From a virus: a DNA stretch of 30,781 bases. The position numbers and the translations under genes are program-made. Positions 18,333 through 27,579 of the stretch are shown in pieces; position 1 is the stretch's first letter, and every line of letters begins with the position of its first letter. The notes beneath the pieces were generated by a model. It was given only the letters and a program-made list of their open reading frames with translations, was not told where the DNA came from and searched no databases. Location of the stretch: positions 1 through 30,781 of the IMG/VR virus record IMGVR_UViG_3300025128_000205; one strand, written 5' to 3'.

Positions 18333-19046
18333 TTATTGTTTTTCTTGTTGAACTTGTGTCATTTCTAATCCTTGTCCCGCTGTCATTATATCATTTCTTT
18401 TCATAGAAACTCCAGCATATTTTAATATTTTATAAATTAATTCAGTTTCTTCCGCGGCATGTAATTGAAAATGAACAGTTGATGGACTATTAGCATCATA
18501 AAGAGCTTTACTTCCAACTACGAAATAACCCCAAGAAACTGTTTCTGGTTGGATAAAATAAAATACACCAGTAGGTGTTATAAATGAGTTATTACTACCA
18601 ACTACTCTCATTCTGTTTTCTCTAATATTAGCTATTGGTCTTTCATTACTTGGAGCTAAAAGTGGTCCTGAATCTCTTAATTCATTAAAGTCAAATGTAT
18701 TATGGATCTCACAATTAACATTGTTAAACTCTATTCTTATAATTCTATAAATATAATCAGGAATTATTTTAAAGTCAAGAGTTCCAGCCCATGAATTTAT
18801 AGCTGCAGATGTTTCAAGTCTTTGAAATATTTGAAGTTTTTCTTCTAATATATTATCAATATTTGCAAATGGTGTGTCGTTACCATGGATTCTTTGGAAT
18901 TGATTTAAATCATAAAAATATTGTTCAAATATTTCTGCTTGAGCTTGATTGGCAAATAAATTAAACTCTTGTGGAGTTATATATCCTCTCTGCTCTTTAT
19001 TAGCTAACGCTAGTACTCTTTGATATACTGTATCTATATTTACCAT
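18333..19046 (-). CDS. Neck/adaptor structural protein (237 aa)
   Basis: Probable connector ring protein between portal and tail. The N-terminus IDTVYQRVLALANKEQRGYI (4-23) followed by TPQEFNLFANQAQAEIFEQY (24-43) is a helical signature that I associate with neck proteins of marine and crAss-like podoviruses. A central beta-rich domain follows (IIPDYIYRIIRIEFNN, PIANIRENRMRVVGSN, TGVFYFIQPETVSWGYFVVG). The C-terminal helices (AAEETELIYKILKYAGVSMK) end in a Gln-rich tail. The next gene, also adaptor-like, starts 5 bases downstream. Assignment rests on position plus remembered family pattern; a minor head protein is the alternative. Confidence 0.62.
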   Translation of the reverse strand: MVNIDTVYQRVLALANKEQRGYITPQEFNLFANQAQAEIFEQYFYDLNQFQRIHGNDTPFANIDNILEEKLQIFQRLETSAAINSWAGTLDFKIIPDYIYRIIRIEFNNVNCEIHNTFDFNELRDSGPLLAPSNERPIANIRENRMRVVGSNNSFITPTGVFYFIQPETVSWGYFVVGSKALYDANSPSTVHFQLHAAEETELIYKILKYAGVSMKRNDIMTAGQGLEMTQVQQEKQ

Positions 19047-19054
19047 AATTTCTT

Positions 19055-19213
19055 TTATTTATTATAAGGAAATAATCTGTTTAAAGTATCTTTCCTTTTT
19101 CCACAGTTGCAAGGTTTTTTAGTTATTTTGCTCACTGTATCAACAACTTTTTTTATTCCAGTTGCTTTTGTAATTTTTTCTATTGAATCTCCTAATCCTT
19201 TTGATTTTTTCAT
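19055..19213 (-). CDS. Small CxC-motif protein (52 aa)
   Basis: This short gene fills the gap between the UNCG hairpin and the next neck gene. It starts with ATG at 19213 (MKKSKGLGDSIEKITKATGI) and ends with TAA at 19057-19055, nine bases before the next gene's ATG. The protein is basic, with a helix (about 8-32) and a C-terminal signature PCNCGKRKDTLNRLFPYNK. From memory, small proteins ending in CxCGKRxxxLNxxFP recur in marine phage structural blocks, so I believe it is a real conserved gene; function is unknown. The two cysteines in CNC could bind metal or form disulfides. Same strand, leader type and spacing as its neighbours. Confidence 0.72.
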   Translation of the reverse strand: MKKSKGLGDSIEKITKATGIKKVVDTVSKITKKPCNCGKRKDTLNRLFPYNK

Positions 19214-19233
19214 ATAATTTAATTTTGTAGTTA

Positions 19234-19255
19234 CGATCGCCCCGTAGGGCGACCG
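19234..19255 (-). other. Stable GC-rich RNA hairpin with UNCG tetraloop
   Basis: On the minus strand the arms CGGTCGCCC and GGGCGATCG pair over 9 positions (one G-U) and close a TACG loop on a C-G pair. This is the C(UNCG)G class of extra-stable tetraloop. Three more pairs (TAG with CTA) extend the stem after an internal loop. It lies 14 bases after the stop of the 278-aa gene and 21 bases before the ATG of the 52-aa gene. No T-run follows it, so it is not a standard intrinsic terminator. An RNA processing site, mRNA stabiliser or translation-control element is more likely. It stands out as a GC-rich island in AT-rich DNA. Confidence 0.7.
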
Positions 19256-19268
19256 CTCTACAGTTAGA

Positions 19269-20105
19269 TTAATTTAATCTTTTTTCAATATTGGAATAAA
19301 TTTCCATTCCTTCGTCAGTCTTAAACCAAGCAGCTAAAGCTGAATATGGATGCTCATCAAACGGAACGTTCATTAGTTTCCTATCATTAGATCCCCAACT
19401 AAATGTTCTTTGATCAGAAGATAATTTTAATATACCCATTTCTGCTGCTTTAATACCAAAGTTTCTAAGTTGAACGTTTTCATCATTTACTAATTCTAAG
19501 AATAAATTTGGATTTTTCTTAGCGTATAATAGTAAATCTCTTTTAAGTTCCTTAGAACTCATACTAGATACCTTAGAACCTAATTCAACACGCATAACCG
19601 CTTCAGCCATATCAATATCTAGGTTTCTAGCAGCATTTAACGCTTCTATTTCTAACTCTATAATTTCTACTTCACTTTGAGCCTCTATTTGAGGTTGATA
19701 TTCAGTATATAAATGCTTTCTACCAGGATGATATAAAGATAATAGTTTTTGTAAGGTTTGTTTTTCTCTAGGAACATGTAACACGCCTCTTCTAAAAATT
19801 ATATGTGATAATCTTTGATCTCCTTGCATTTCATCTACAAAGCAAGTAGTTTGATTTTCACAATATTTTATTTCTCTTTCATATCCTTTTTCTTCATCAA
19901 AATAATAAACACCAGAACTTTTTATAGATCTTGATAGTGATTTTCTAGCCTTACCTTTTATAAAATAAGTTCTATTTTTTATTTCCCAAGTATCTTTTTT
20001 GGGTGTTGGTAAAGGTTTTTCTTCAACAACTACTTTTGGTTGTTCTACAACTTGAGTAACTTCTTCGGTTACTACTTCTTTTTTTGTTTCTTTTTTCTTT
20101 GCCAT
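19269..20105 (-). CDS. Head-associated protein of unknown function (278 aa)
   Basis: I do not recognise a named domain. Residues 1-38 are a Lys/Glu/Val/Pro-rich low-complexity arm (KKKETKKEVVTEEVTQVV). Residues about 39-125 form a beta-rich domain starting DTWEIKNRTYFIKG and containing ENQTTCFVDEMQGDQRL. From about 126 onward the protein is helical (LQKLLSLYHPGRKH, then two long helices). It ends in a segment with SDQRTFSWGS (about 230-239) and AWFKTDEGMEIYSNIEKRL. It lies between the capsid terminator and the neck genes, so a capsid-accessory or head-completion role is plausible. The start ATG is preceded by an A/T-only leader just after the terminator. Confidence 0.6.
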   Translation of the reverse strand: MAKKKETKKEVVTEEVTQVVEQPKVVVEEKPLPTPKKDTWEIKNRTYFIKGKARKSLSRSIKSSGVYYFDEEKGYEREIKYCENQTTCFVDEMQGDQRLSHIIFRRGVLHVPREKQTLQKLLSLYHPGRKHLYTEYQPQIEAQSEVEIIELEIEALNAARNLDIDMAEAVMRVELGSKVSSMSSKELKRDLLLYAKKNPNLFLELVNDENVQLRNFGIKAAEMGILKLSSDQRTFSWGSNDRKLMNVPFDEHPYSALAAWFKTDEGMEIYSNIEKRLN

Positions 20106-20124
20106 AATATAATATATAATAAAA

Positions 20125-20167
20125 TTAATAAAAAATAAAGGGACTGGGGACGAACCCCAGTCTCTTT
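20125..20167 (-). terminator. Intrinsic terminator after the major capsid gene
   Basis: Read on the minus strand, arms AAAGAGACTGGGG and CCCCAGTCCCTTT pair over 13 positions (one G-U wobble) around the loop TTCGT. The hairpin spans 20137-20167 and is followed directly by a T-rich run (TTTATTTTTTATT). It begins about 13 bases after the capsid stop codon. It should end or strongly reduce transcription, so the capsid gene is transcribed more than the neck and tail genes beyond it. Confidence 0.85.
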
Positions 20168-20180
20168 AAAATAATTGTGC

Positions 20181-21686
20181 TTACTTCATTAACATAAAGT
20201 TGTTAGCACCTTGAGTAATTAAACATCTTTCTGATAAGAAGTTCATTTGCATCGCATCTAAGTCAGATGTAACAGCTCCAACAGAACCAGTAGTCCAAGT
20301 TTTCATTTTTCTACTCTCTGTTTGAGAAGCTCTATATCTAACATGTAAGAAAGGACGTTTAAGATTCTTTCCTAGATTCTCATCATAAACTGAAGATACA
20401 CCAGCTGGAATAAATATTCCACGAACAGCATCAGATGTCGCAGCAGTATTAATACCACCTCTAGTAGCTTTATCATTCAGATATTTCCAATCAGATTTGT
20501 AGAAGTCATAAGAACCTCTTCTAAATCCAGAAAAACCTAAATTAAGAGCCATATCCTCTGAGTTATCAAATACTCCATAAGAAGTACCACCAGCTCCGTA
20601 AGAATTCATTGAAGCTAGCATGTCATCAACTGCTAACGAAGTAGCTCTATTAACAAACATCATGTTTTCTTCAATAGCTCCTTGAGAATCAAATTCAGCT
20701 AAGATAGCGTCAAATTCAGCTAAATCAGTAGCTGCATTAACACCGTTAATACCAGAAGTTAAATTACCTCTGTTTTCAACAGCGTAAAATAAACCATCCA
20801 TACCACCTGGAGTTCTACCAGATGAATAGTAACCAGAATCATCAGTTGCGCCCGCATTTATAATATGAGACTCAGCATTAGCTGGTTCAGCTTCAATACA
20901 CATCATCTCAACATAATCGTTAAAACGAACTCTAGTATCACCAGCCGCTTTTAAGTACCATAAATAACCACCAGTACCATCTTCACCTGTAACTTCAACC
21001 CAACCAATTTGAGAAGCATCAGATCCAGAGATCTCATAGTAATCTTTCATAATGATAGGTTTGTTAGAAAATGAAGTGTGAGTTGGTTTAATAGCTTTAT
21101 TAGTACCAGTACCTTGAGTAAGACCACCGTGACCAGTTGAAGCTTTTTCCCAATCAGAACCAATAACTACAACTTGCGTGTTCGCTAAAGTTGCAGATGA
21201 TCCATGAAATGGAGCGTCAGCCCAAGTTTCTTCACCATAAGGTATAATAGTAACAGCTGTACCGTTAACTAAAACTACTTGACCAGTACCTGACCAACCA
21301 GAGTTAGCTACTAAACATACGTCATATAATCTAAGACCGTGACTAGCTATAACATAACCATCACCTGATACATTTCCATCACCATCACTAACTACAGTAA
21401 AAATGTTAGTGTTTGTTACAAGTGAACCAATACACGAAACGTGTAATCTTCCTTGTTCAGACCATACGACTTGATCAGACGACATAGCCTCTTCAGCTCC
21501 TACTTGTGACAAGAAACCTGAGATAGTTCTGTTTCCAAAAACCTCAGATTCTTTCTCCATAAGATCTGGTAAATATTGTTGTTCCCAGCCGGTAGAACCG
21601 TCTGTGAAATCGATATAATTTGTTTGTAACGTTTGCTTCATTGAAGCTGGAACGCTATTCAAATTAGTTCCTGCAGTAATTGCCAT
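20181..21686 (-). CDS. Major capsid protein (501 aa)
   Basis: Main shell subunit, expected to have the HK97 fold. It starts MAITAGTNLNSVPASMKQTL and runs through a helix with YLPDLMEKESEVFGNRTISG (39-58), resembling the N-arm and spine-helix region of large marine phage capsid proteins. Long Gly/Thr/Ser-rich segments (about 85-210) may form an inserted or E-loop domain. The C-terminal part has RYRASQTESRKMKTWTTGSV (about 451-470) and ends QGANNFMLMK. It lies right after the scaffold-like gene and is followed by the strongest terminator of the window, as expected for the most abundant virion protein. Base composition is somewhat less AT-rich than in the neighbours, which is common for highly expressed genes. 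Confidence 0.88.
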   Translation of the reverse strand: MAITAGTNLNSVPASMKQTLQTNYIDFTDGSTGWEQQYLPDLMEKESEVFGNRTISGFLSQVGAEEAMSSDQVVWSEQGRLHVSCIGSLVTNTNIFTVVSDGDGNVSGDGYVIASHGLRLYDVCLVANSGWSGTGQVVLVNGTAVTIIPYGEETWADAPFHGSSATLANTQVVVIGSDWEKASTGHGGLTQGTGTNKAIKPTHTSFSNKPIIMKDYYEISGSDASQIGWVEVTGEDGTGGYLWYLKAAGDTRVRFNDYVEMMCIEAEPANAESHIINAGATDDSGYYSSGRTPGGMDGLFYAVENRGNLTSGINGVNAATDLAEFDAILAEFDSQGAIEENMMFVNRATSLAVDDMLASMNSYGAGGTSYGVFDNSEDMALNLGFSGFRRGSYDFYKSDWKYLNDKATRGGINTAATSDAVRGIFIPAGVSSVYDENLGKNLKRPFLHVRYRASQTESRKMKTWTTGSVGAVTSDLDAMQMNFLSERCLITQGANNFMLMK

Positions 21687-21705
21687 TTTTTATTGTTTTA
21701 AATTG

Positions 21706-22911
21706 TTATTTTCTATTTTTAATTTTTAACTTAAAATCATTAGCATCATCTCCTAGTACCTTGAACTTTAAACCACCTGTTTTAATTTCTCCATGAGTTT
21801 GTCTTGGATTCATATTAACATTTTTGGCTTTAGTAACGCTTTCTTTTATAGCATCAGCTTTTCCTTGTTCGTAAAAGTGTTTTGCAATAGCATCAGCATT
21901 CATTGCTGTATATAGAGATTTATGATAACCTTTAGCATCTGATAATGTAGAATTTTTATCTAAAAACTTTTTAGTAAAATTATTTATATCACTTTGAGCT
22001 ATTTTAACCTCCTCAGCGTTATTTACATTGAATCTATATTTTTTATCACCAACGTTATATTCAAAACCTTTGAATTTATTATTAAAAACTTTATCAGTTT
22101 TTTGTGTAAAAATTTCAGAATTCTTTTTAACTATTTTTTGAGTTGCTTCTGATTCTTTGTTATATCTATTAAAGAAATCTACAGCTTTTTGTTGTTCTTG
22201 AGTCAACTTTGACCCAGCTTTGATATCTTCATAGTATTTGGACTTTTGCCCGTCCAGATGGGCTCTAGCGTTGGCAACTTGCTCTTTTAACGCTAATTTC
22301 TTTCTTCGTATATCTCTTTCTTCATCTTCATCTTCGTCGTAAGAGAACGAATCTTCCATAAGGAAGTTAATTTCTTCATTATTTAAATGAGGTTTTGTTT
22401 GCTTATAATATTCATATAATAGATTTTGATCATCTAATTTTGAATAATCTTGGTTAAGCTTAACATAGTCACTTAAATCCCCACCAGTTTCCTCCATAAA
22501 GTCCATTAACTTTTGGATATTCTCTGGTAATGGTTTTCCGGTAGCCTCAGCCTCGGCAATAGCTTCTTCAACTTTTTCTTCTACTTCAGCAACCTCTTCT
22601 TCAGTAGAATCTTCAGTGATTTCTTCTAATACTGGAGTTTCTTGTGTTTCAGTTTCCGGTTGTACTTTTTCTTGTTCTTGTGTGGACTCGGCATCTTCAG
22701 ACTCTGCAGCCACTCCACTGTCGCCAGCGTTATCTTCTTTAGTTTCATTTTCTTCTGGTTTAGGTGTTGGAGGTTTACTTAAATCTACTTTAATAACGCT
22801 ATCATCTCCAGCGCTTTCAAATTTAGATTCATCTACTTGAGGAGTTTCCTCAGTTTGTTCAGTTGTTTCTTGTGTAGTTTCTTCAACTACTTCTTCATTT
22901 TTTTCTTCCAT
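21706..22911 (-). CDS. Capsid scaffolding-like protein (401 aa)
   Basis: Likely internal scaffold that guides capsid shell assembly and is lost on maturation. The first 125 residues are extremely acidic and Thr/Pro/Gln-rich (VEETTQETTEQTEETPQ and further Glu runs). A helical middle follows (about 130-260, including DEDEDEERDIRRKKLALK), then Lys/Asn-rich stretches and a basic C-terminus (KVLGDDANDFKLKIKNRK) that could bind the inner capsid surface. Acidic N-terminus, helical centre and position directly upstream of the major capsid gene are the usual marks of scaffolds; there is no sequence-specific signature. No protease domain is visible, so shell maturation probably does not depend on this protein cleaving itself. 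Confidence 0.7.
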   Translation of the reverse strand: MEEKNEEVVEETTQETTEQTEETPQVDESKFESAGDDSVIKVDLSKPPTPKPEENETKEDNAGDSGVAAESEDAESTQEQEKVQPETETQETPVLEEITEDSTEEEVAEVEEKVEEAIAEAEATGKPLPENIQKLMDFMEETGGDLSDYVKLNQDYSKLDDQNLLYEYYKQTKPHLNNEEINFLMEDSFSYDEDEDEERDIRRKKLALKEQVANARAHLDGQKSKYYEDIKAGSKLTQEQQKAVDFFNRYNKESEATQKIVKKNSEIFTQKTDKVFNNKFKGFEYNVGDKKYRFNVNNAEEVKIAQSDINNFTKKFLDKNSTLSDAKGYHKSLYTAMNADAIAKHFYEQGKADAIKESVTKAKNVNMNPRQTHGEIKTGGLKFKVLGDDANDFKLKIKNRK

Positions 22912-22939
22912 AATATAATATAATAATAATTAATAAATT

Positions 22940-25360
22940 CTACGTAGGATCAAATACACCTAAATCAAATCCCCCGCCTAGTATATCGTTACCAGCAGAT
23001 TCAAAATTTTTAGGTGGTCTCCCACTCTTTCTTTGATCGATGAGTTCACTTTGTTGGGTTGCTTGTATTCTAGTTCTCTCATCTTTACGGTCTTCTTTTT
23101 CTTTTTCTTTTGTTTTCTGTCCATCAACTTCAATACCTTTTAACTGCATATTATATTGAAATTCTAACCCCATTAGTTCTTTTTTCATTTCAACTTCTTG
23201 CGACATTCTTTGCGATTCAAGTTGAGCTTTTACTTGTTCTAATTGAGCGTTATTTTGTGTTAGTGCTTGATTTTTTTGAACTTCAGCTTGAGCCGCTGCC
23301 TCTGCAGATTGTTGATTCATTTGCGCTTGCAACTGCATGTTTTGTTGTTGTATCGTTTGATCTTTATCCAATTTTTTCTTTCTACGTATTTTAAGAAGTT
23401 GATTTGCTAATTTAACATTTTTAATTTCTCTAATATCAATAGCATCAGCAAGTTCAATTATCTGCTGTTGCAAAGCCATTTGAATATTATTTTCAAGCAT
23501 CATCTTTTCTTCTTCGTCTGGTTGTAATTCAATAAATATACCAAAATCATATAAGTGAAGTTCTGTTAATTCTTCTAATACAGCCGCATTATGAACACCT
23601 ATAGCTTGTATAAAAGCATCTTTTGTTGGTGAATATTCTATAATATCAGATATTCTAAGAGATAAACATTCCGCAATCTCTGCTGTTAAAAATAATCCAG
23701 CTTGTAATATATGTCGTGTAGCCGTATTGCTATTTGCTGCTGCCATTTTTTGAACACCAACTAAGGCATTTTTATCCGGTAAACTACCATCTCTTGCTTC
23801 GTTAAGTCCGGTTACATCTCTTATCATTTGAAGATAATAATTATAATTACCTATAAGTGCTTGCATTTTATTACCACCAGATCCAGATGTAATCTCTTGA
23901 ATAGGAACCTTACCTGGATTCATATCGCCTTCAGAGGTAAAACTTCGCCCAATAACAGATCCAGTTTGGAAGAACATGTTTAATGCTTCTTGTGGATTAT
24001 AATTAGTACCATTTCCTAAATCAACTTCAGCTAATCCATCGGCATCTAAATAAACACCATCTGGAACCATTCTTGATAATACTTGTTGTAACTTTAAATG
24101 TGTTAGTTGAATCATGTCAGCAAATCCTGTGATTTTGCTAACTAAAGATTCTATTCTTCCTTCATACATTCTAGGAGCAACAATAGCATAATTCATTTTA
24201 ACTTTAGTAAAATCACTTTTAGGACGCATCATGTTTTTAGCCATTTCCCATTTAAGCAATTTATCGGTACCTAAAATCATAGCGCCATCATAAAGACATT
24301 CTATTGATCTTAACATTCTACTATATCCGCCTTCCATTTCTTCAGGAGGATTAAAAGAATCATCTTTTGGTATAATCTTATCCGCGCCAGTTCCAGTTTG
24401 TTTTATTTTATATACTTCATTCATATATGTTTTATAGTTAAAATATAAAACTTGAATAGTATTATTGTCTTCTTTTTCTACAGAAAATCTTGAATTATAA
24501 TTAGATCTATTAGTAGATTTATTCTTCATTATATCTTCAAGATCACTTTCAGTTAAATGAGGAAATTGTTTTGCTAATTCATTTACTGGAATAGATTTAA
24601 CTTCGCCAACATAATATATATCATCAAAATAAGGAGAATCCGTATAAGAATAAACTAAATTCGCAGGATCAACATAATCAACTACAACACCCTCAGATGT
24701 ATTAAAAGAAGTTTTTACAGCGCCAATACCAAGGACAGTAAGATCATAATAAAATTGCTTTTTTATTAATTCGTATTTACTTCCTTCTAATAATGTGTTT
24801 ATAGCTTGTTCTTCAGCAACTTCTACGGATTGTTTATATGCTATTTGCATGTGGAGTTCTAATTCCTCATTGCTTTCGGGAAGTTCTTCTATTTGACTTT
24901 TTCTAACATTTAATTGTAATTCATATTGAACCGCATTATTAAATTCTTTTAATCTCATATCTTTCAATATGGATTCCATATATTCTGTTCTTTTAGAAAC
25001 ACCATATGGATCTTGTGAATATGCTCTTACATCATAAGTTCTTTCAGCAATACCATTAACAACTATATCTACAAATTTAGAAATAATTGGAACAGGCTTC
25101 CAATCTAAATTTAAATAGGATAAATCGCCATTGATAGACAACTCATCCTTATATTTTTGAATAGATTGCTCGCCTCTTGCGTACAATCTTAAATTATGAA
25201 AATTATTTTGATTAGATCTATATTTATTAAGACTTCTATCATTATCGAACCATTCTGTTTCAATTGCTTTACCTACTTTCAAACCATAATCGTAACTTAG
25301 CTTTTCAGCATCGCTAACTGTTTGACTAGGAAAATAACTTTTAATGCCAGACTCTGCCAT
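22940..25360 (-). CDS. Portal protein (806 aa)
   Basis: Dodecameric ring at the capsid vertex through which DNA enters and leaves; it binds TerL and the neck. Typical portal signatures are WKPVPIISKFVDIVVNGI (87-104), GIGAVKTSF followed by DYVDPANLVYSYTDSP (211-243) and a stem/crown region with IRDVTGLNEARDGS (513-526) and NALVGVQKMAAANSNTATRH (531-550). The last 150 residues are a Gln/Ala-rich, then Lys/Glu-rich coiled coil (about 660-780), longer than in small portals and likely part of a barrel. The C-terminus (SAGNDILGGGFDLGVFDP) is Gly/Phe-rich. The gene sits between TerL and scaffold, the standard order. Confidence 0.92.
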   Translation of the reverse strand: MAESGIKSYFPSQTVSDAEKLSYDYGLKVGKAIETEWFDNDRSLNKYRSNQNNFHNLRLYARGEQSIQKYKDELSINGDLSYLNLDWKPVPIISKFVDIVVNGIAERTYDVRAYSQDPYGVSKRTEYMESILKDMRLKEFNNAVQYELQLNVRKSQIEELPESNEELELHMQIAYKQSVEVAEEQAINTLLEGSKYELIKKQFYYDLTVLGIGAVKTSFNTSEGVVVDYVDPANLVYSYTDSPYFDDIYYVGEVKSIPVNELAKQFPHLTESDLEDIMKNKSTNRSNYNSRFSVEKEDNNTIQVLYFNYKTYMNEVYKIKQTGTGADKIIPKDDSFNPPEEMEGGYSRMLRSIECLYDGAMILGTDKLLKWEMAKNMMRPKSDFTKVKMNYAIVAPRMYEGRIESLVSKITGFADMIQLTHLKLQQVLSRMVPDGVYLDADGLAEVDLGNGTNYNPQEALNMFFQTGSVIGRSFTSEGDMNPGKVPIQEITSGSGGNKMQALIGNYNYYLQMIRDVTGLNEARDGSLPDKNALVGVQKMAAANSNTATRHILQAGLFLTAEIAECLSLRISDIIEYSPTKDAFIQAIGVHNAAVLEELTELHLYDFGIFIELQPDEEEKMMLENNIQMALQQQIIELADAIDIREIKNVKLANQLLKIRRKKKLDKDQTIQQQNMQLQAQMNQQSAEAAAQAEVQKNQALTQNNAQLEQVKAQLESQRMSQEVEMKKELMGLEFQYNMQLKGIEVDGQKTKEKEKEDRKDERTRIQATQQSELIDQRKSGRPPKNFESAGNDILGGGFDLGVFDPT

Positions 25361-25365
25361 ATTTA

Positions 25366-27579
25366 TTATTTGATTATTTGTGAATTTGTTCCAGTATTAC
25401 TATACTTAGAAATATTTATGTTTAATTTAGGTTTTTCAACTTTTGCATTTGGAGTATATAAATGTCTATTGTTTGCCATTATAGCTAATCCAGAACTTAT
25501 TGATGCATCAAATTTTGTTCTTTTTGTAATATCAAATCTACTCCAATCATTTAATAGAGCATTAAAATATAAATCTCCAAATGTTCCATCTTGTTTCATA
25601 CCCACGTGATCTTGAATATACATTTCAATCGCAGCAGCATGAGCTTGTTTTATATCTTCGCTAGAGTTTGGTATACCTCCAACTTCTTTTTCCGCTACAG
25701 ATAATTTATTCCAAACTTTATCAGGACGATTCATGCTAAACCCTCTGTATCCTCTTCTTCTTAAATAGTACAACAATCTAGGTTTATTATTCTCTGCAAG
25801 TATTGGCATTCCATAAAATACTAACGCCATTAGTACATCTTCGAAAAATATTTCTGCCGTAGGTGGTCTTGATAAGTATTCTAAAAAGAAACTATTCGCA
25901 GGAGCGTCCTCCATACTAAACCTGGTTAAGCCGTGTAAAGCTCCTTTAGATCCTTCTCCATCTACGGTCCCTGATATATCATAAGAGTCACAACCAAATG
26001 CTCCCATGTGTTCATTACCAGGATATTTAATACCATTTTTAAGTACCACTCTATTTTGTAATTGCTGAGGTGGAACCCAGCTAACTTTAAATCTACCATT
26101 TTGATCTGGATAGAATATCACTTGAGTGTCTTTCACTCCGTTCACCCATTGAAAATTACCTTTAGTAACTCCTAAGGTTCTAGACATCTCTTCGTTATAA
26201 TCTATTTGTTCATATATTTTAACTAAGTTAAATATACTGCCTTTTGCCTCGTCTCTAAACGCGTGCTCTGTAGTTCTTGGAAATTGACGGTAAAACTCAT
26301 TTAAAGCGTCATGATCACCTTTTAAACCATCTGCTTCATTTTGCCAATTATCTATTACACCAACATCTATTAATTCACCGTCTGGGGCAAGCACATCTGT
26401 GTCAGGAGTAGTGAATACTGGAATTCCGTGCTCGTCAATAAATCCTTCGTAGTTCCACTCCATTGGGATAAACAAAGAGTATAAACCAGACTTTGTTTGA
26501 CCATTTCTATTTCGCTTAGTGACATCTGATGCATTGTATAATTTTTTAAAGTTATCACCTCCTTTATCTAAAGCATTTGACGTTGAACCCATCATACACT
26601 TACCTACTATTCTACTACCTAACCTTAAACACGTTTTTGTAACTCTCCAGTTATTTAATATGTTATCAGGTCTTTCCCATTTACCACTTTCATCATGTAC
26701 TAGTAGATTTAATTTTTCACCATCATAACTATTATCTCCAGTATTTTTCCAATCAATAGTAGTGTCTAATCCTTCTAACTCCTCAAGCTTTTCGTTACTT
26801 GTTATTTTCTTTCTAGTAAATTTACTAGCAGGAACTCTATATGCTAATTCTGTTTTTGGTCTATCCATACCATCTTGTATGGGTTTGAAAAAGAATGGAT
26901 AATTTATACTAATTGGTACGACTTTATCGGTAAACATTTTCTTAGCGTCAGCACCTGTTTTAGATAAGATACCATATCTACTATCACTTGCAAGAGTGGC
27001 TAAATTAACTGTTTCTGCTGATGACATAAAAGAAAATCCAGAACGACGATTTTTAAGATAACACATTCCGTAACACCTCTTATCAGCTTTACAAGCTTCC
27101 CAAAATATAAAAAACAATCTATTGGCCTCTCTAAAATCTGGAGCTCCAACATCTATTTTACTCCATTGAAGATACATATAATGAGTTCCTACTATATATA
27201 TCGGTTTATCATTATTCATAAACCAAAAACCCTCATCTCTTCTTTTAAATTCTTCGTCTATATAATCAAACCACTGTTCTTTATTTTCGTCTGGATAGTT
27301 TCTCCAGTCGAATATATTTTTAATCCTACTTAATTCTTTTGGATATTCCTGTTTTACCCACTTGTTCTCTTCCCGCAAGTGCAATTGCACTGGTTCCAAT
27401 GGCAGGCCAATTCGCAAATTTTGGATTTCATATATTTCTCCAATTTTTCCAGTTTTTGAGATAACGATAATATCATGTTCTTTATTATATCCATATTTCC
27501 ATTTTTTACCCTTATTAAGACGATTAATAGTAGTCTTTTTTATAGGTTCGATTATTTTATATAAAGTTTGTTCGTACAT
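25366..27579 (-). CDS. terL: Terminase large subunit (737 aa)
   Basis: Packaging motor: an ATPase that drives DNA into the prohead through the portal, plus a nuclease that cuts concatemers. The N-terminal 150 residues carry the HYMYLQW signature (133-139) seen in large TerL proteins of this type. The Walker A-like loop KNRRSGFS (176-183) is a degenerate P-loop, as in many TerLs. Walker B is LLVHDE with D296 and E297, and the coupling motif is GSTSNA (331-336). The RNase H-like nuclease starts at GAFGCDSYD (526-534), with D531 as first metal ligand, probable E596 and a late Asp such as D678. The length is at the large end for TerL but matches crAss-like terminases from memory. The portal follows after 5 bases. 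Confidence 0.93.
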   Translation of the reverse strand: MYEQTLYKIIEPIKKTTINRLNKGKKWKYGYNKEHDIIVISKTGKIGEIYEIQNLRIGLPLEPVQLHLREENKWVKQEYPKELSRIKNIFDWRNYPDENKEQWFDYIDEEFKRRDEGFWFMNNDKPIYIVGTHYMYLQWSKIDVGAPDFREANRLFFIFWEACKADKRCYGMCYLKNRRSGFSFMSSAETVNLATLASDSRYGILSKTGADAKKMFTDKVVPISINYPFFFKPIQDGMDRPKTELAYRVPASKFTRKKITSNEKLEELEGLDTTIDWKNTGDNSYDGEKLNLLVHDESGKWERPDNILNNWRVTKTCLRLGSRIVGKCMMGSTSNALDKGGDNFKKLYNASDVTKRNRNGQTKSGLYSLFIPMEWNYEGFIDEHGIPVFTTPDTDVLAPDGELIDVGVIDNWQNEADGLKGDHDALNEFYRQFPRTTEHAFRDEAKGSIFNLVKIYEQIDYNEEMSRTLGVTKGNFQWVNGVKDTQVIFYPDQNGRFKVSWVPPQQLQNRVVLKNGIKYPGNEHMGAFGCDSYDISGTVDGEGSKGALHGLTRFSMEDAPANSFFLEYLSRPPTAEIFFEDVLMALVFYGMPILAENNKPRLLYYLRRRGYRGFSMNRPDKVWNKLSVAEKEVGGIPNSSEDIKQAHAAAIEMYIQDHVGMKQDGTFGDLYFNALLNDWSRFDITKRTKFDASISSGLAIMANNRHLYTPNAKVEKPKLNINISKYSNTGTNSQIIK

